Below the pieces are notes generated by a model. That model did not search any database and was not told the origin of the DNA. It worked only from the letters and a program-made list of their open reading frames with translations. Of a DNA stretch of 64,000 nucleotides, positions 26,201 through 37,088 are shown piece after piece (within the stretch, counting starts at the first letter, position 1; the number at the start of each line of letters is the position of its first letter). The translations under genes were made by a program, and so were the position numbers. The stretch comes from Phoronis australis (lineage: Eukaryota > Phoronida > Phoronidae). Where the stretch lies: NCBI GenBank assembly GCA_002633005.1, contig NMRA01000017.1, positions 926,807 to 990,806 of the forward strand. Direction: 5' to 3'.

Positions 26201-29200
26201 TTGGGTGACTGTTAGTCTTCAACACGATTGTGAAGAAGACCACATTGCATTTTGTATAAATCTTACAGCAGTGTTCATTAGTAAGCTCTTCCACACCAAC
26301 TGTACATGCCACATCCATTGTACATGCCCCACCCACTGTACCTGCCCCACCCTTTGTACATGCCACACCTAATGTACTTGCCACACCCACTTTACAAGCC
26401 ACACCCACTTTACAAGCCACACCCTCTGTACATGCCACATCCACTGTACACGTCAAAAATAATTAAACAAGTTGATCAATGGTTTCAAGTCATGATGACT
26501 GACAAAAAATTCTGTCGCGATGGTTGACTGCAAACAGAATTCACCGAAGCCAGTAGCCTTTATGGAAAAAGGAGTTGTTTTGTTCGATTATTGTTGGCAT
26601 GTATTTTGTGTCCATCGTAATCAATGACCTCGTCATTACCACCGTCACCAGTCATTGACATCACCAAGGTCATCAGTCATCGTCATCCTCTTCCAGAGAG
26701 TTCCCGTGGCCTGTGTTCCTACTGGTGTGAAACACCTGCATCACAAGGCCATGGAGTTTGATATTGGTGTCTACTTTGAGGCCAACGGTCACGGAACAGT
26801 GCTGTTTAGTGACAAGGCTATGGAAAAGATTGGAACAGCCTCTTCTGATGGCAGGTATGTAAAGGTAGAGGATGTTTTAAATTCACAAACACCATCATTT
26901 TACACAAACATTTATTTATCACTTGCTTAAAACGAACTTTTGAGTTAGAACTACATTTACCGCAGACTTGGAAGTGTTTTGTGGTTTTGTAAGGAACTGA
27001 CAATTCATTCTTTGAGGCCATGCTTGGCTCATAAAGTGACACACCAAAGGCCAGAACCTGGTATCATACTGTGTTGAACTGTCAGCTCTTCTGATGCACT
27101 GAAATCACTTTAAATTTGAGACCAATTTCATAAGCGTGCTAAATCAAATTTTTTGATTTTTGTAATCTCGGTTCACCAAAATTTTGATGTTGTAAATAAA
27201 AGTTGTAACAGGAACATATATTGGTCCCAGTCAAACTTGAAGAACCACTGTTTGCCAGGAATGTAGACTGCAAGATATTGTTGTTGACAGTTTACACTTG
27301 TCTGTCTTGTATAGAAATGCGCGTTTAGATTCTTTTGCTATGCCGACCGAGTTCAAAATTATTGATTTGTGAGGTAATAGATTTTTAGTATTTGTTTTCT
27401 TCTTCGAGTATTGTACACTTATTCTAGTAACCATGTTGAAATATGTAGTTTTAGAAATGGCAATATCTTTCACTTTATTGCTGAAGTATATAGTGAACAC
27501 GACAACCAGTAAACATTTCTTAAAGTCTAACTTCAGCGGAATTCTGTTACTTTAGATGTATTAGGCTAACCAGATAGTCCTAGCAAAGCCTTAGTAAAAT
27601 AAGAAAACGCGAGTTCAATCATGCAGGTGTAAGCCCGTCAAATGATAAGTGAAGCTGCCTTTTCGTGCCATGTTGCATCACCGCAAGATCCCAGCACAAG
27701 CAACAAAAGGTTGCATTGAATAGGGGACTGAACAGAACACCATTTCGTGCGGGGGTTATTCGCAGCTGATTGAATTTATCAATAGGGGATTCTCGCGGTG
27801 ATGTAGACAAAAGCAAGCCACTACGAATAACAGTTGGTTACACATTTTATGGCATTAGTGGGCTCAGTGCGATATGCTCTTAACATACTGTAGGAACCAA
27901 ATTTACAGGTGTTTCCGTTGAAGATATGCTTTTAAAATTACTGATTGATAACCTTTTACGACATAATATAGTGAAAAGTTTGTCTGATTTGTAATATTTT
28001 TTACATTTTAACAGTACAATGTTTTTCATCATCAAAATTATCATTTATTTGATATTGTTGGAACATACTTCAGGTCGTCTCCTTGCCTATTGAATATTTG
28101 CCTTTTGGCAATACTGTTTTCTTTAGCCACATACTATACAAGACAAAATCAATCTGACAAAATACCGTTTTCCTGTCACAAGGGTTAATTCTATTGTTAG
28201 CAAAAATGACTGGTAATAACTATTAAGTGACAGAATTCTAATACGCAATCGCTTAGCAACCTTACTGACTTTCTTGTTAATTCTCCTTCATTCTTGGTCA
28301 TCAGGGGAGACGACTCTGACGTTGAATTCAGCTTCCGCCCAGCTGTCCTAACGAGAAATTCAGGGTCATTTCGCCTGAATATTTATGTCCTGTACTGTAT
28401 GTACATCTTGAACTTCTGTTGCAGTGGAGAGAGCGCTGAGGCAGCCACTAGGTTACGCTTCCTGATAGACCTCATTAACCAAACAGTCGGGGATGCCATA
28501 TCAGACATGCTACTGGTGGAAACAATATTACATTCCAGAGGGTGGAGCATCGATGACTGGAACAGGTCTTACAAAGACCTCCCTAACAGGCAGCTCAAAG
28601 TGAAGGTGTCTATTGATGTCCTGTAAACAGCACCGGTCTACTGTCAAACTTTCAGTGCTAAGTGTCATTGTCAGTGCTCATGACTAATACAGCGTTCACA
28701 TGCCATCTGATTAGCAGCCAGATCAGATACAAGTTATCATAACGGGCACATTCCATTTTTGATGGATTTAAACTTGTGGCGTGGTCTGTTTTCTTCATTT
28801 ATCATTAAAACTTAAATCTGACGAACATTATTTGCGGTGTTTTAATTAGTATTTATTTACTAACTCTCAATTAAAATTTAAGAATGATCAAAATCGAGAT
28901 ATTAAATTGTAATTCTCAAACTTGGATTGAAGTTCACGGTAATTTAGAACGTGATTAAGGATATTGTCAATGAAATTTCAGAACAAAATTTCTCGGCTAA
29001 TTCTCTAATGTAACTATTGACTTTATTTCTTTCACAGTTTTGTCATAACTCACTCAAAAAATTTTCAACGTTTTGATAATTTAAGTACTTGCGTCTTGCC
29101 ACAGTTTAATGATTACGTTATGAATTTCAAATAAGTTTAGATAATAATAATGTCGTTTCTTCACTTTCAAGGTAAAGGACCGCACGGTGATCCAGACCAC

Positions 29201-30121
29201 TGATGCAGAGCGCCGCACAACACAGCCAGCCGGGCTACAGGCAGCCATTGACAAAACTGTCTCTAAATATACCAAAGGACGCTCTTTTGTAAGGTTGGTA
29301 ACAAAACATGGGTGAACGGACAAGTCAGAATATTATGCATGAAATTACTGTCAGTACTTTCTAGGAAACTGAGATCACTCGCCATAATATTTTGCAAAAT
29401 TAAAAGACGTTATAATTGTCCGATTCTCAATATCAAGCAGTTGCCTCTGACAGACCTGTTCCGTGGTCACTAATGATAAAACTACTATCCAACGTTCTCT
29501 TGTATTAAGCCGCTCTGCACAAGCTGTGTAGCGTAGATGTTAGATCAGAGCAGGATTTGTCTAAAGATGACAGCTGACGGGACTGAAATGTTTAAAAGCA
29601 ATGACAGATTGACTTTGCACTGTGGCTGTGTTCGAATAATTTGTTGTAACATTTCTTTGTCAAATTGTGGTGGCAACGAACCTTTTAGAAGTGATAGTCA
29701 TCTTGCTGGGTTAAAGTAATAGACTAATGCCATGCCTTAAAATGCCACACAATCGTGTTCAGTCACTTGACCGCCATTTTTCATTAAACTGTCATTTTTG
29801 CTTTGCAATCTATAAAAAGCTGACAGAACTGTAGACAATACCGAATTTGAACTGTCAACACACAGGGAACTGTCTCGGGGTTTTTTTATTTACCCTATAA
29901 CAACAGGGAAGTCAGCAATGATAAAAGAAATAATTTCCAAAGTTTGATGTGAAGTCTCATGACATCTGATCCTGTGGTGCTCTTGCAGGCCGTCAGGTAC
30001 AGAGGACGTGGTGAGAGTGTACGCCGAGGCTGATACGCAAGCACACGCTGATCAACTGGCCAACCAGGTGGCAGTATTGGTCTATGACATGGCTGGTGGC
30101 GTCGGTGATAGACCCACGTAA
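17297..30121 (+). CDS. PGM3: Phosphoacetylglucosamine mutase, complete (14 coding exons)
   Basis: Exons are 17297-17397, 18996-19066, 19854-19983, 21704-21799, 22312-22385, 23367-23494, 23999-24151, 24875-24917, 25384-25464, 25816-25973, 26697-26854, 28425-28605, 29172-29293 and 29989-30121. All are in phase and give 542 residues, the length I know for human PGM3. The active-site loop [20 protein letters not shown] holds the phosphoserine. FDGDADR binds magnesium, YFEANGHGT is the sugar-binding loop, and [15 protein letters not shown] is the phosphate-binding loop. All catalytic motifs are intact, so the enzyme should interconvert GlcNAc-6-phosphate and GlcNAc-1-phosphate in cytosolic UDP-GlcNAc synthesis. 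The start ATG is followed by ENLSNKAV and precedes the conserved YGTAGFRS. Intronic repeats are listed separately. AATAAA signals follow at 30478, 30724 and 30930. Confidence 0.97.
22700..23335. repeat. 32-bp minisatellite split by a MITE
   Basis: Units resembling TTAGACCCAATATCACC followed by TTGTATCTGCCTTTG repeat before (22700-22805) and after (about 23065-23335) a CAGTACAAG-family element. The downstream block runs to within 30 bases of the acceptor of PGM3 exon 6 (23367). Confidence 0.75.
22812..23050 (+). mobile_element. CAGTACAAG-family MITE, copy 2
   Basis: It starts ACAGTACAAGTATTCAGGC and carries the family words AAAATGACACGAAATTC, ATCATGATGACTGGGTGGAA and CATTCTGTAATTAGAATTTT. It ends near TTTGTCGTGTACTTCA. 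It interrupts the 32-bp minisatellite in the intron before PGM3 exon 6. Confidence 0.7.
26296..26452. repeat. 18-bp minisatellite in PGM3 intron 10
   Basis: About eight copies of a unit like TGTACATGCCACATCCAC. Because 18 is a multiple of three, both strands stay open. The plus strand reads repeated PHPLYM and the minus strand a GVACxV-type repeat. These open frames are a by-product of the period, not a gene. Confidence 0.85.
28132..28401 (-). mobile_element. CAGTACAAG-family MITE, copy 3, beside PGM3 exon 12
   Basis: Inverted copy. The family motif appears as AATTCAGGGTCATTTCGCCT and the end as TCCTGTACTGTA. The left end is TACTATACAAG. The right end lies 23 bases before PGM3 exon 12 (28425), so the branch-point region of that intron is probably within the element. 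Confidence 0.7.
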
Positions 30122-31091
30122 CCTACACTTGTGATATTGGATGCGGTTAGCAGTATCGGGATAATGTGAAATGTTACAGGAAGGGTAGATTTCGACTTGA
30201 CAATAACACAGGATAGGTAAACAAGAATGGGTTATGATAAAATGTGGATTCAGATCACGAGTTATGACATCAGAGCCTGCCGGGGTGTTCAAGTCAGCAA
30301 GGCTCTTTAAGTTGGATCAAAGTTAATTCCAAGTTTATTTCACACTTGGAAATTGTATTCCTACGCATCTTTAATTGTTTTACAAAACGGTTAGTAGTCC
30401 TAAGTGGCTGTCAACACCAATTACAGCAGGGTACTAAACAGGTGCTTGTCTTCCTGGGGTGACTTAATTAATTTTGGAATAAATTAATGATACTGGACAA
30501 ACAAGCAATTCAGGATTACCTAATATTGTATCGATTCTCGTTAACAATCGAATGCTATGAAAAGTTCTAGTAGCATAAGATGTTCATTCATTTGTATTGT
30601 TTGTGGCCTTAGAACAAAAATATTTATTGTCTGTGTCCCTGGAAAGTTGAAGTATGTCTGAGGGCCCCCATGGAAAGAAGTGTGAACTGATGGGGCTACC
30701 CTCATTGTAAATATTACATTAATAATAAATAATAATAATAGTATGTTGACTTTTTAAGCAGCAGGGTGGTAGCCAGCAGCATCAGTCAAGTATGACTAGT
30801 TAACAGTTGTCGCAATAACTTTCTTTCCCATTCATCATTGATGAATTGAATTAGCTGATGGTGCCGTCTATTGTGCCTTAATTCTAAAGGTGGGATGTGA
30901 ATTATTTTTTATTTTTCTTGGAATGAGAAAATAAAATGTATCGTGCATTTTGCTTCAAGTCGTTGCTTCTTAAAATTATTATATTCTAAATGCCTAATTA
31001 TCTTTCCTTGCAAATGATTCGACGACTTTCAGGCTCAGTTTCGTTCCAAAAATTATTCAAGTGTTACAGCAAATTGGCTAAACTGTCGTTT
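30122..31091. other. Convergent 3' flank between PGM3 and LRR-Ig gene
   Basis: Plus-strand AATAAA occurs at 30478-30483, 30724-30729 and 30930-30935. TTTATT at 30623-30628 and near 30908 gives minus-strand signals, so the two 3' UTRs may overlap. An AAT triplet run lies near 30720-30740. No further gene is seen. Confidence 0.5.
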
Positions 31092-33621
31092 TTACATCAT
31101 CACAGGAGTCGTGTCATTACACTGGGACACATTAGTGTTAGTTACGTCATTACAGTCGGACACGTTGTTAATTGTGTCATTGCATTGGGACACATCACCA
31201 ATACCTCTGTTATCACAATGGGACACCCTGCCCTTGTATCGTTCATGCTGGAAAATTATAAAACTGCAAAGCATAAGTATTATCAGAAACATCAGTCCCA
31301 ATGCAATACCCAAACCATAAACGATGCTCCAGATGTTTGGACAACGGCAGTGATGAGCGCTCCTGCCATCAGGTGGGACTTTTGAAACTTTTGAATGGTT
31401 GGAAGCACCTGTCAATGAAAGATAGTGTTTTTAATGTGGTGATTTGCATTTTTTTTTTCATTTTCAAGAAAAGGTAAACGTGCCATGAATGACCTCAAAT
31501 ATCTTAATAACATCAGATTCTAAAACGTGTTGTTTTTTGACAGTCTTTTAAATGTATTGCAACTTTTTTGACTTTCCAAATACAGTAACTGTAAGTTGTA
31601 TGTTGGGATTTCTGTTAAGCCTACTACCAAGGACTGGATTCTATAATAAAACATTAAAACTACATTTTTTCAAAAACCGTTAACGATCACAGACTCTTAT
31701 AATGTGCATAAAACAATGCCCAGATGCCTGTAGTCACGTGGTTAAGTTTTTTTGTAAAGAATTTTAGTCTGAGAACTTGACAGTGTGAAATGTCAAGTTA
31801 CAGAAAAGGGGGAAATTTTTCAGGTGAAGTATCAGTCTACAAATAAAGAGGCACAGGTGATAGAAATTAGTTTGTGTTGTAAAACTTATTAACTGGAAGA
31901 ACAAAGAGAAGAAGTGATGAAACTGAAAATCGGTTAAAAGGAAATCAAAACATAAAAAGAGGAAATCTTTCTTAAAACAAGAAAATTACGAGTCCTGAAA
32001 AATGAAGACACCAGCATTTCTCAACTTCTTGAGTTTTGATTAGCCAAGCTGTTGGATTAAAAGGTCTTCTTAAAGAATATCCCACAAATACCTTTGTAGC
32101 ACACAGCAGTAAAGAAACAGAATTTGCAAGTTTTTTGCGAAAATGTGACATGGCAATATGCATAAAAAATCAAGATTTAAAAAAAGCAAACATGATTATG
32201 AACATCTGGTTATTGCTGTTGTGCACACTATAAGATACTGTGATCACCAAGGATTTCAAAAATATACAGTTTGATGTCCCCAATTTAACATATAAATTAC
32301 AATATTTTTTAAAGAAATTTGATCCTTGGTAACTAAGGTAGTCAGTTACCTAGTAACACAAGTCATTTACATAATTTGGAGTGTCAAGGAATCGGAGATG
32401 TGACCTGCTCACAGCTGGGGTGCATGTATGTATGGATACACAGGGGGCAATCAAAAAATTATCTTCTCAGGCGGGACCATAAACCCTTTTTTAAGGTGTG
32501 TTTAGTTAATACACAGACCAACTGGGACAGGTGTATATGAAGAGCAGGGTTCAGTAAAGAACTGCTTTCAGTGAGCAACAGGTAATTTACAACCATCCCA
32601 AAATTCTACACCAATATGCACACTAGTTACCCCCTTCAACCCCAAAATGAGTACAATCAATATAGTTGCCTTGAGAAAAATGACCTTTGGAATTTTGGCA
32701 AGTTTATGTTAAAATACACTGTTTACCTGTTGTCACATGAACCGCGACTTTTCTTCCAATAGCACCAAACCACGGTGCCATTGCAGTGCATTCATAATTG
32801 CCCGCCATGTTAAAATCAGCTCGATCAAAATTCAGGACTGCTCTATTGACTGTGACAGCAGCATTAACAGGAGGGAGAAACTCTTGATACGTCCAGTTGG
32901 GAAATATCCACGCCACATACGGAGCTGGGTCTCCAGTGGCTACACAGGTTAGTGAAAAGTGGTCACCATGAATGACTCGAAGCTCCTGAGTGAATGGCGT
33001 TATCTTTGGTCGTACGCACTGAAATGCAGCTATACTTGATGGTTGCACACGAGGCGTTGAACACATGAATGGTTCAGCAGTGTTTTTCAGCCATCCGATG
33101 ACGCAGTTGCAGTGCCAAGGGTTGTCACCAACGAGAAGAGTTGTATTCCATAATGTTACCCGCATTCTGCTGTCCAGTGTCTGAAACTTGTTGTTGCTGA
33201 TGTCCAAACGTTCAAGAGATATGCCTTCTAGCATTCCAGGAGGCAGGGAACTCAGTAGATTGTTACTTAGATCTAAGTGGGTCAGGTTCCAGAGACCGTA
33301 GAAAGCTCCGTATTCGACTGTATCCAGTTTACTGTTAGTGATGTACAAGGAGTTCACATGACTCAAATCATGTTGGTTGTTAGAGACAAATCCATGCGTC
33401 ACAAGAATGTTCTGATGAGACAGTTCGACAGCAAGTTGAGAAATGTCATCGCGAATTTCTGGTAGGCATTGCAAGTAATTAAGCTTGCACTTGAGTGTCC
33501 TGTTAATCTTTATGCAATCAGTAGAACAACTTAACCCAGTAGCATGACAATTGTTTTGCACCATCCAAAGTAACAGAAGACGAAAGATTATAGACATCAC
33601 TTCGTCTTGTACCCGAGTCAT
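31092..33621 (-). CDS. LRR-Ig single-pass transmembrane receptor-like protein (two exons)
   Basis: Exon 1 is 33621-32727 (donor CAACAG then GTAAAC) and exon 2 is 31408-31092 (acceptor TTGACAG), in phase, about 403 residues. From the N-terminus there is a signal peptide (MSIIFRLLLLWMVQ), a cysteine-bearing cap (CLPEIRDD), and a few leucine-rich repeats (LTHLDLSNNLLSSLPPGML, LERLDISNNKFQTL). An LRRCT follows (NPWHCNCVIGWL). One Ig domain has LTCVATGDPAP and YECTA cysteines. Then come a short stalk, a membrane segment (IALGLMFLIILMLCSFIIF), a stop-transfer HERYK, and a tail of about 50 residues made of VSQCNDT-like repeats. The start may be 33621 or 33597; the frame is open to 33678. Such proteins act at the cell surface in adhesion or immune recognition; the ligand cannot be read from sequence. 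The orthology is unclear. Confidence 0.85.
31099..31225 (-). repeat. Coding minisatellite in the LRR-Ig cytoplasmic tail
   Basis: Four imperfect units encode VSHCDN, VSQCNDT, VSDCNDV and VSQCNDT, each built on DNA like GTGTCCCAATGCAATGAC with spacing of about 30-36 bases. The units cover most of the intracellular tail up to three codons before the stop. Confidence 0.8.
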
Positions 33622-33678
33622 ACGTAACTTCAAACCATCTGAGAAGAGTCGAGTGCAGAACCTATTGAAATGAAGCAA

Positions 33679-36600
33679 AGTACGGAAGAAAAGACTTCCC
33701 TACCATGAAATGTTATTCACGTCATGTTCAAATCCCCAAACACACAATGCTTTTTCGGGACATTGTTTCAGTTGTAGTTGCTAACTACGAGCGGGTGACC
33801 CAGGGGGTAAGACTAAGATACGTGTATTTGAAGTAAAGTTGATAAATAAATCATATTGCCTTTTTGATTGCCAGTTGGATGGGAAATGGACCACAGAATT
33901 TAATTAGAAATTGCTGCGTTTCTATGGAGCAAATAACAATTTTAAACGTTCACAATAACAAAGTAATAAAGTTGTTTTGTTTACACAACTTTTAATAATA
34001 ATTATCTTACAATGAACTTTGTGAAAAATCAACATTTTGAGAACTGTATAACATAGTTGTGTTACGACATGTTCTTCAAACTATATAAATTAACACAATT
34101 ATGAAATAAATTAACATCAGGTTCTCAGCCAGTATGTACATTCCACACAGACAAGTAATACTCAACTCAATAACATTTAACAATATCAGAACAGTGTAAA
34201 CAGCATCATGTTGAAGATACCCGGTAGTATTAACATAATCCAGGTGACTTCAAAGTGTGCAAAATATTAGACAAACCAGACTCCTGTTAAGCTATCTGCA
34301 AACGCAGTGGATTTACAGCCGAAACTGAGAAGTAACAACAGCACTTAAGTATCTTGACAGTGAATAATTGTTTTAAGTATGGTTTACTACAAAAACATTT
34401 CCTACAACTCTTTTACTCTTTACTCAAAATGAAACTAAATCCTTGTTTGGGTGACTTCGCCAATCCTCGTCACCCGCTAATGTATCATTGGTGTACCAAA
34501 AAAGGAGAATTGAACAAAAAATTAGTACTCCTTGTGTCACAGGTTGGTTAAGGTTCTTGGCAGGTGGTCTTTACCCACAGTTACAGTGTAACTCGCCTAA
34601 AGCGTAGGTCATGCTTGTCCATTTAGCAGTTATGAAAGTTTTCAATTTTTTCCTCTAAACTTTTGAGGGTTGTTGAGGATGTCATTTTGTTCCAGACAAC
34701 TGGATGGGAAAGGTATTTTTATATTCTGTTAATAGCTAGGCCAAAACTGGGTTTGGTATCATTTTAAGATACTACCAAAGGAAAGACTTGGATGGAAGTT
34801 AATGAATGTTTTGACAGTCAATCAGTATTTCAATTACTAAAAACATTTAGTTCAACTCAAAGTGTATCGACTACCCCATCAACAAAATTTTGGGAGGATG
34901 CATCAATGGGTTATATATCAGCCTATCACAGCTTAGAGATGAATCGGCATGTTGAAGGCAGTTTAAAGTTGCTTAAATAAAGGACACTGGAAAAACCAAA
35001 TCCTGCTTTAATAATGACCAATATTTTTGGGGAAGTCACCAATTTCCTACCATTCCTTCACAGAGCCCCAAGGATGGTCCGAATTTAAAATTTCTACCCA
35101 AAAATCTGCAAACCTGTCATGAAACAGCCATGGAACAGCAAAGAAAATTTAGTTGCCTTTGTTTTAGCCTACCGGCGACAAACACATTTCCGTGGTTTCT
35201 GACCAGCAAGTAATGCCAAAATCTGACCTTTGGTAACACAATAGTAGGTCTTATAACATTTGCAAAGTCATGTTTTTATAAACACAGCATTAAAACAATT
35301 GTTTAACTATCATAAGTTCACTAATTAACCAATTTGAAAGTTTGTTGGGTCTTGAGTTCCATGACAAGTAAATGAAAGTTGAAAACAAAAAATAGGCACA
35401 GAATGGAACAATGAAGTCGTTGATAATCTTCAAGAAAACAGCTGGTGTTAAGGGTGACAACTTGCTAATAACAATTCTATTTGTAAATGATGCTGACTAG
35501 AGGTCCATGAATATTGTAGCTAGTAAATGCATTCAAGCCCAACAGAACAAGATAAAGGTTATGTTGTATTCTAGAAAAAATGTCCAAATTTGGCAAACTT
35601 CAGAACGGAACTGCATCATATCTCAAAAATGGATTAAGATTCACGCGAGACTTTCACAATACTTTGCTTTGAAGAGTATTCTACAATACGATTTTAGGTA
35701 TTGTTTTTAAAATTTTCCACATCTGCATGAAAGTATATCAAAAATGGGACTTTCATGATTTTCATAAAACAAAGATAACTGTACCGTCATTTTTGAAATT
35801 TCATTTTGATCATTAAATGAAATTTAGTCACGTTTTGGTACATTATTTTGTTTTGCTATCAATGAACCTTTTCATTTTTCTAAATTTTACATCACGACCA
35901 AAGTCAAAAATGAAATTCTACAGGCTTTCAACTTTCAGAAATCATAAACTTTCACCGAATTAAAAATTATAGTTTGAAGATATTTGGCTAAGTTCTCAGA
36001 CTTGCTGATAATGTCCTAAGCTTAACAGCCCACCACACCAACTATTGAACATTAAGCATTACCGTACATTCAAGACAAGAAAACAACAAAATTTACTTGA
36101 AACTCAACTAAAAATGGATCTATAGCATGTAGCATTGCAAGTAAACAGTCACTTAAATTTCAAAATACAACTGGTCGTTATACAAGTCAAGTCCCAACCA
36201 GTTTAACATTCTTAAACCTGGAAGTAATCACGTAGCATCTGCATAATGCTTTCCAGTTGTCTTCAGGTATTTGCTTTCCTTTTCCTTTGTGTCAGACTAA
36301 GGCACCGGCTCGCAAACATTTTGCTCATTGTTTAAGAAAATTTAAGAAAATTATGGGACTCATTGTTATTTTTTAACATTTTCGCCATTAATTAAGGTGC
36401 AGAAACAAATTACTTGATACAATACCATGTGTTAAGTGTTGGTTTAATTCTATCCACACAATTCGACGAGATGAGCCAAAAGTTATTAATGAGATAATTT
36501 CAATCACACTGATGGTGTGAGTTTTCAGCACAATTCCCGCTGCACATAATCTCCGGTATGTAATAGTCGTGGGGCCCACAACAAGAAAACTGACTTAGCT

Positions 36601-37088
36601 AACTTAAAGACGAATCCTAAATTTCAGTCAATTTTAGGATAAAACTTAAAATTTGTCACAATTCCATTACAAGAAAGAGATCTTAAGTAATGTTTGATTT
36701 AATTTTTTCCTTACATTTTGCCTTAAATTTGACTAACCAACCGGATGTGGTAGTTTCAAAGTTTGGAGGTTGAGATAAATCTTAGATTTAAAGTGGAACT
36801 TGCGCACTAATTCTTTTTCTCTGTTATTGCTTGGTCAAATTAGTTATAAACGCAACATACAGCGACAATGTGAATATGAAATACCTTGAAAATTGCCAAC
36901 TGTTTATAAGTCTAGAATGAGTTTTACATTAGCATAGTTAGAAGCATGCAAATACATCTTTAAGCCAAAACTTAAGCCAGTTTCTTGGAAAGAGCCCATG
37001 ATCTTTGCAGATCCACAGCACTAAAGGTAGAACATAACATACTTTGAGCACCAATGAAACACAACAGATAAATCAAGAACTATCCGTT
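33679..37088. other. Intergenic: LRR-Ig 5' side to WDR91 3' side
   Basis: No gene is supported. The stretch is AT-rich and holds a diverged TTAA-family MITE copy (34430-34769). The first few hundred bases above 33679 should contain the LRR-Ig 5' UTR and promoter, and the bases below 37089 the WDR91 3' UTR. A short ORF at 34792-34980 has no recognisable homology. Confidence 0.55.
34430..34769. mobile_element. TTAA-family MITE, copy B (diverged)
   Basis: It aligns by eye with 3961-4283. Matching words are CTAATGTATCATTGG against CTAATGCATCAGTGG, CACAGTT, AAAGCGTAGGTCATGCTTG against AAGGCGTAGGTCACGCTTG, and the right end AAAACTGGGTTTGGTATC with TTTTAA. The left end is too diverged to place. Confidence 0.6.

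Noticed and set aside
26193-26527. Open frames on both strands with PHPLYM and GVACxV repeats
   Set aside because: They follow from the 18-bp minisatellite period; the location is inside PGM3 intron 10 and there is no start or splice context.
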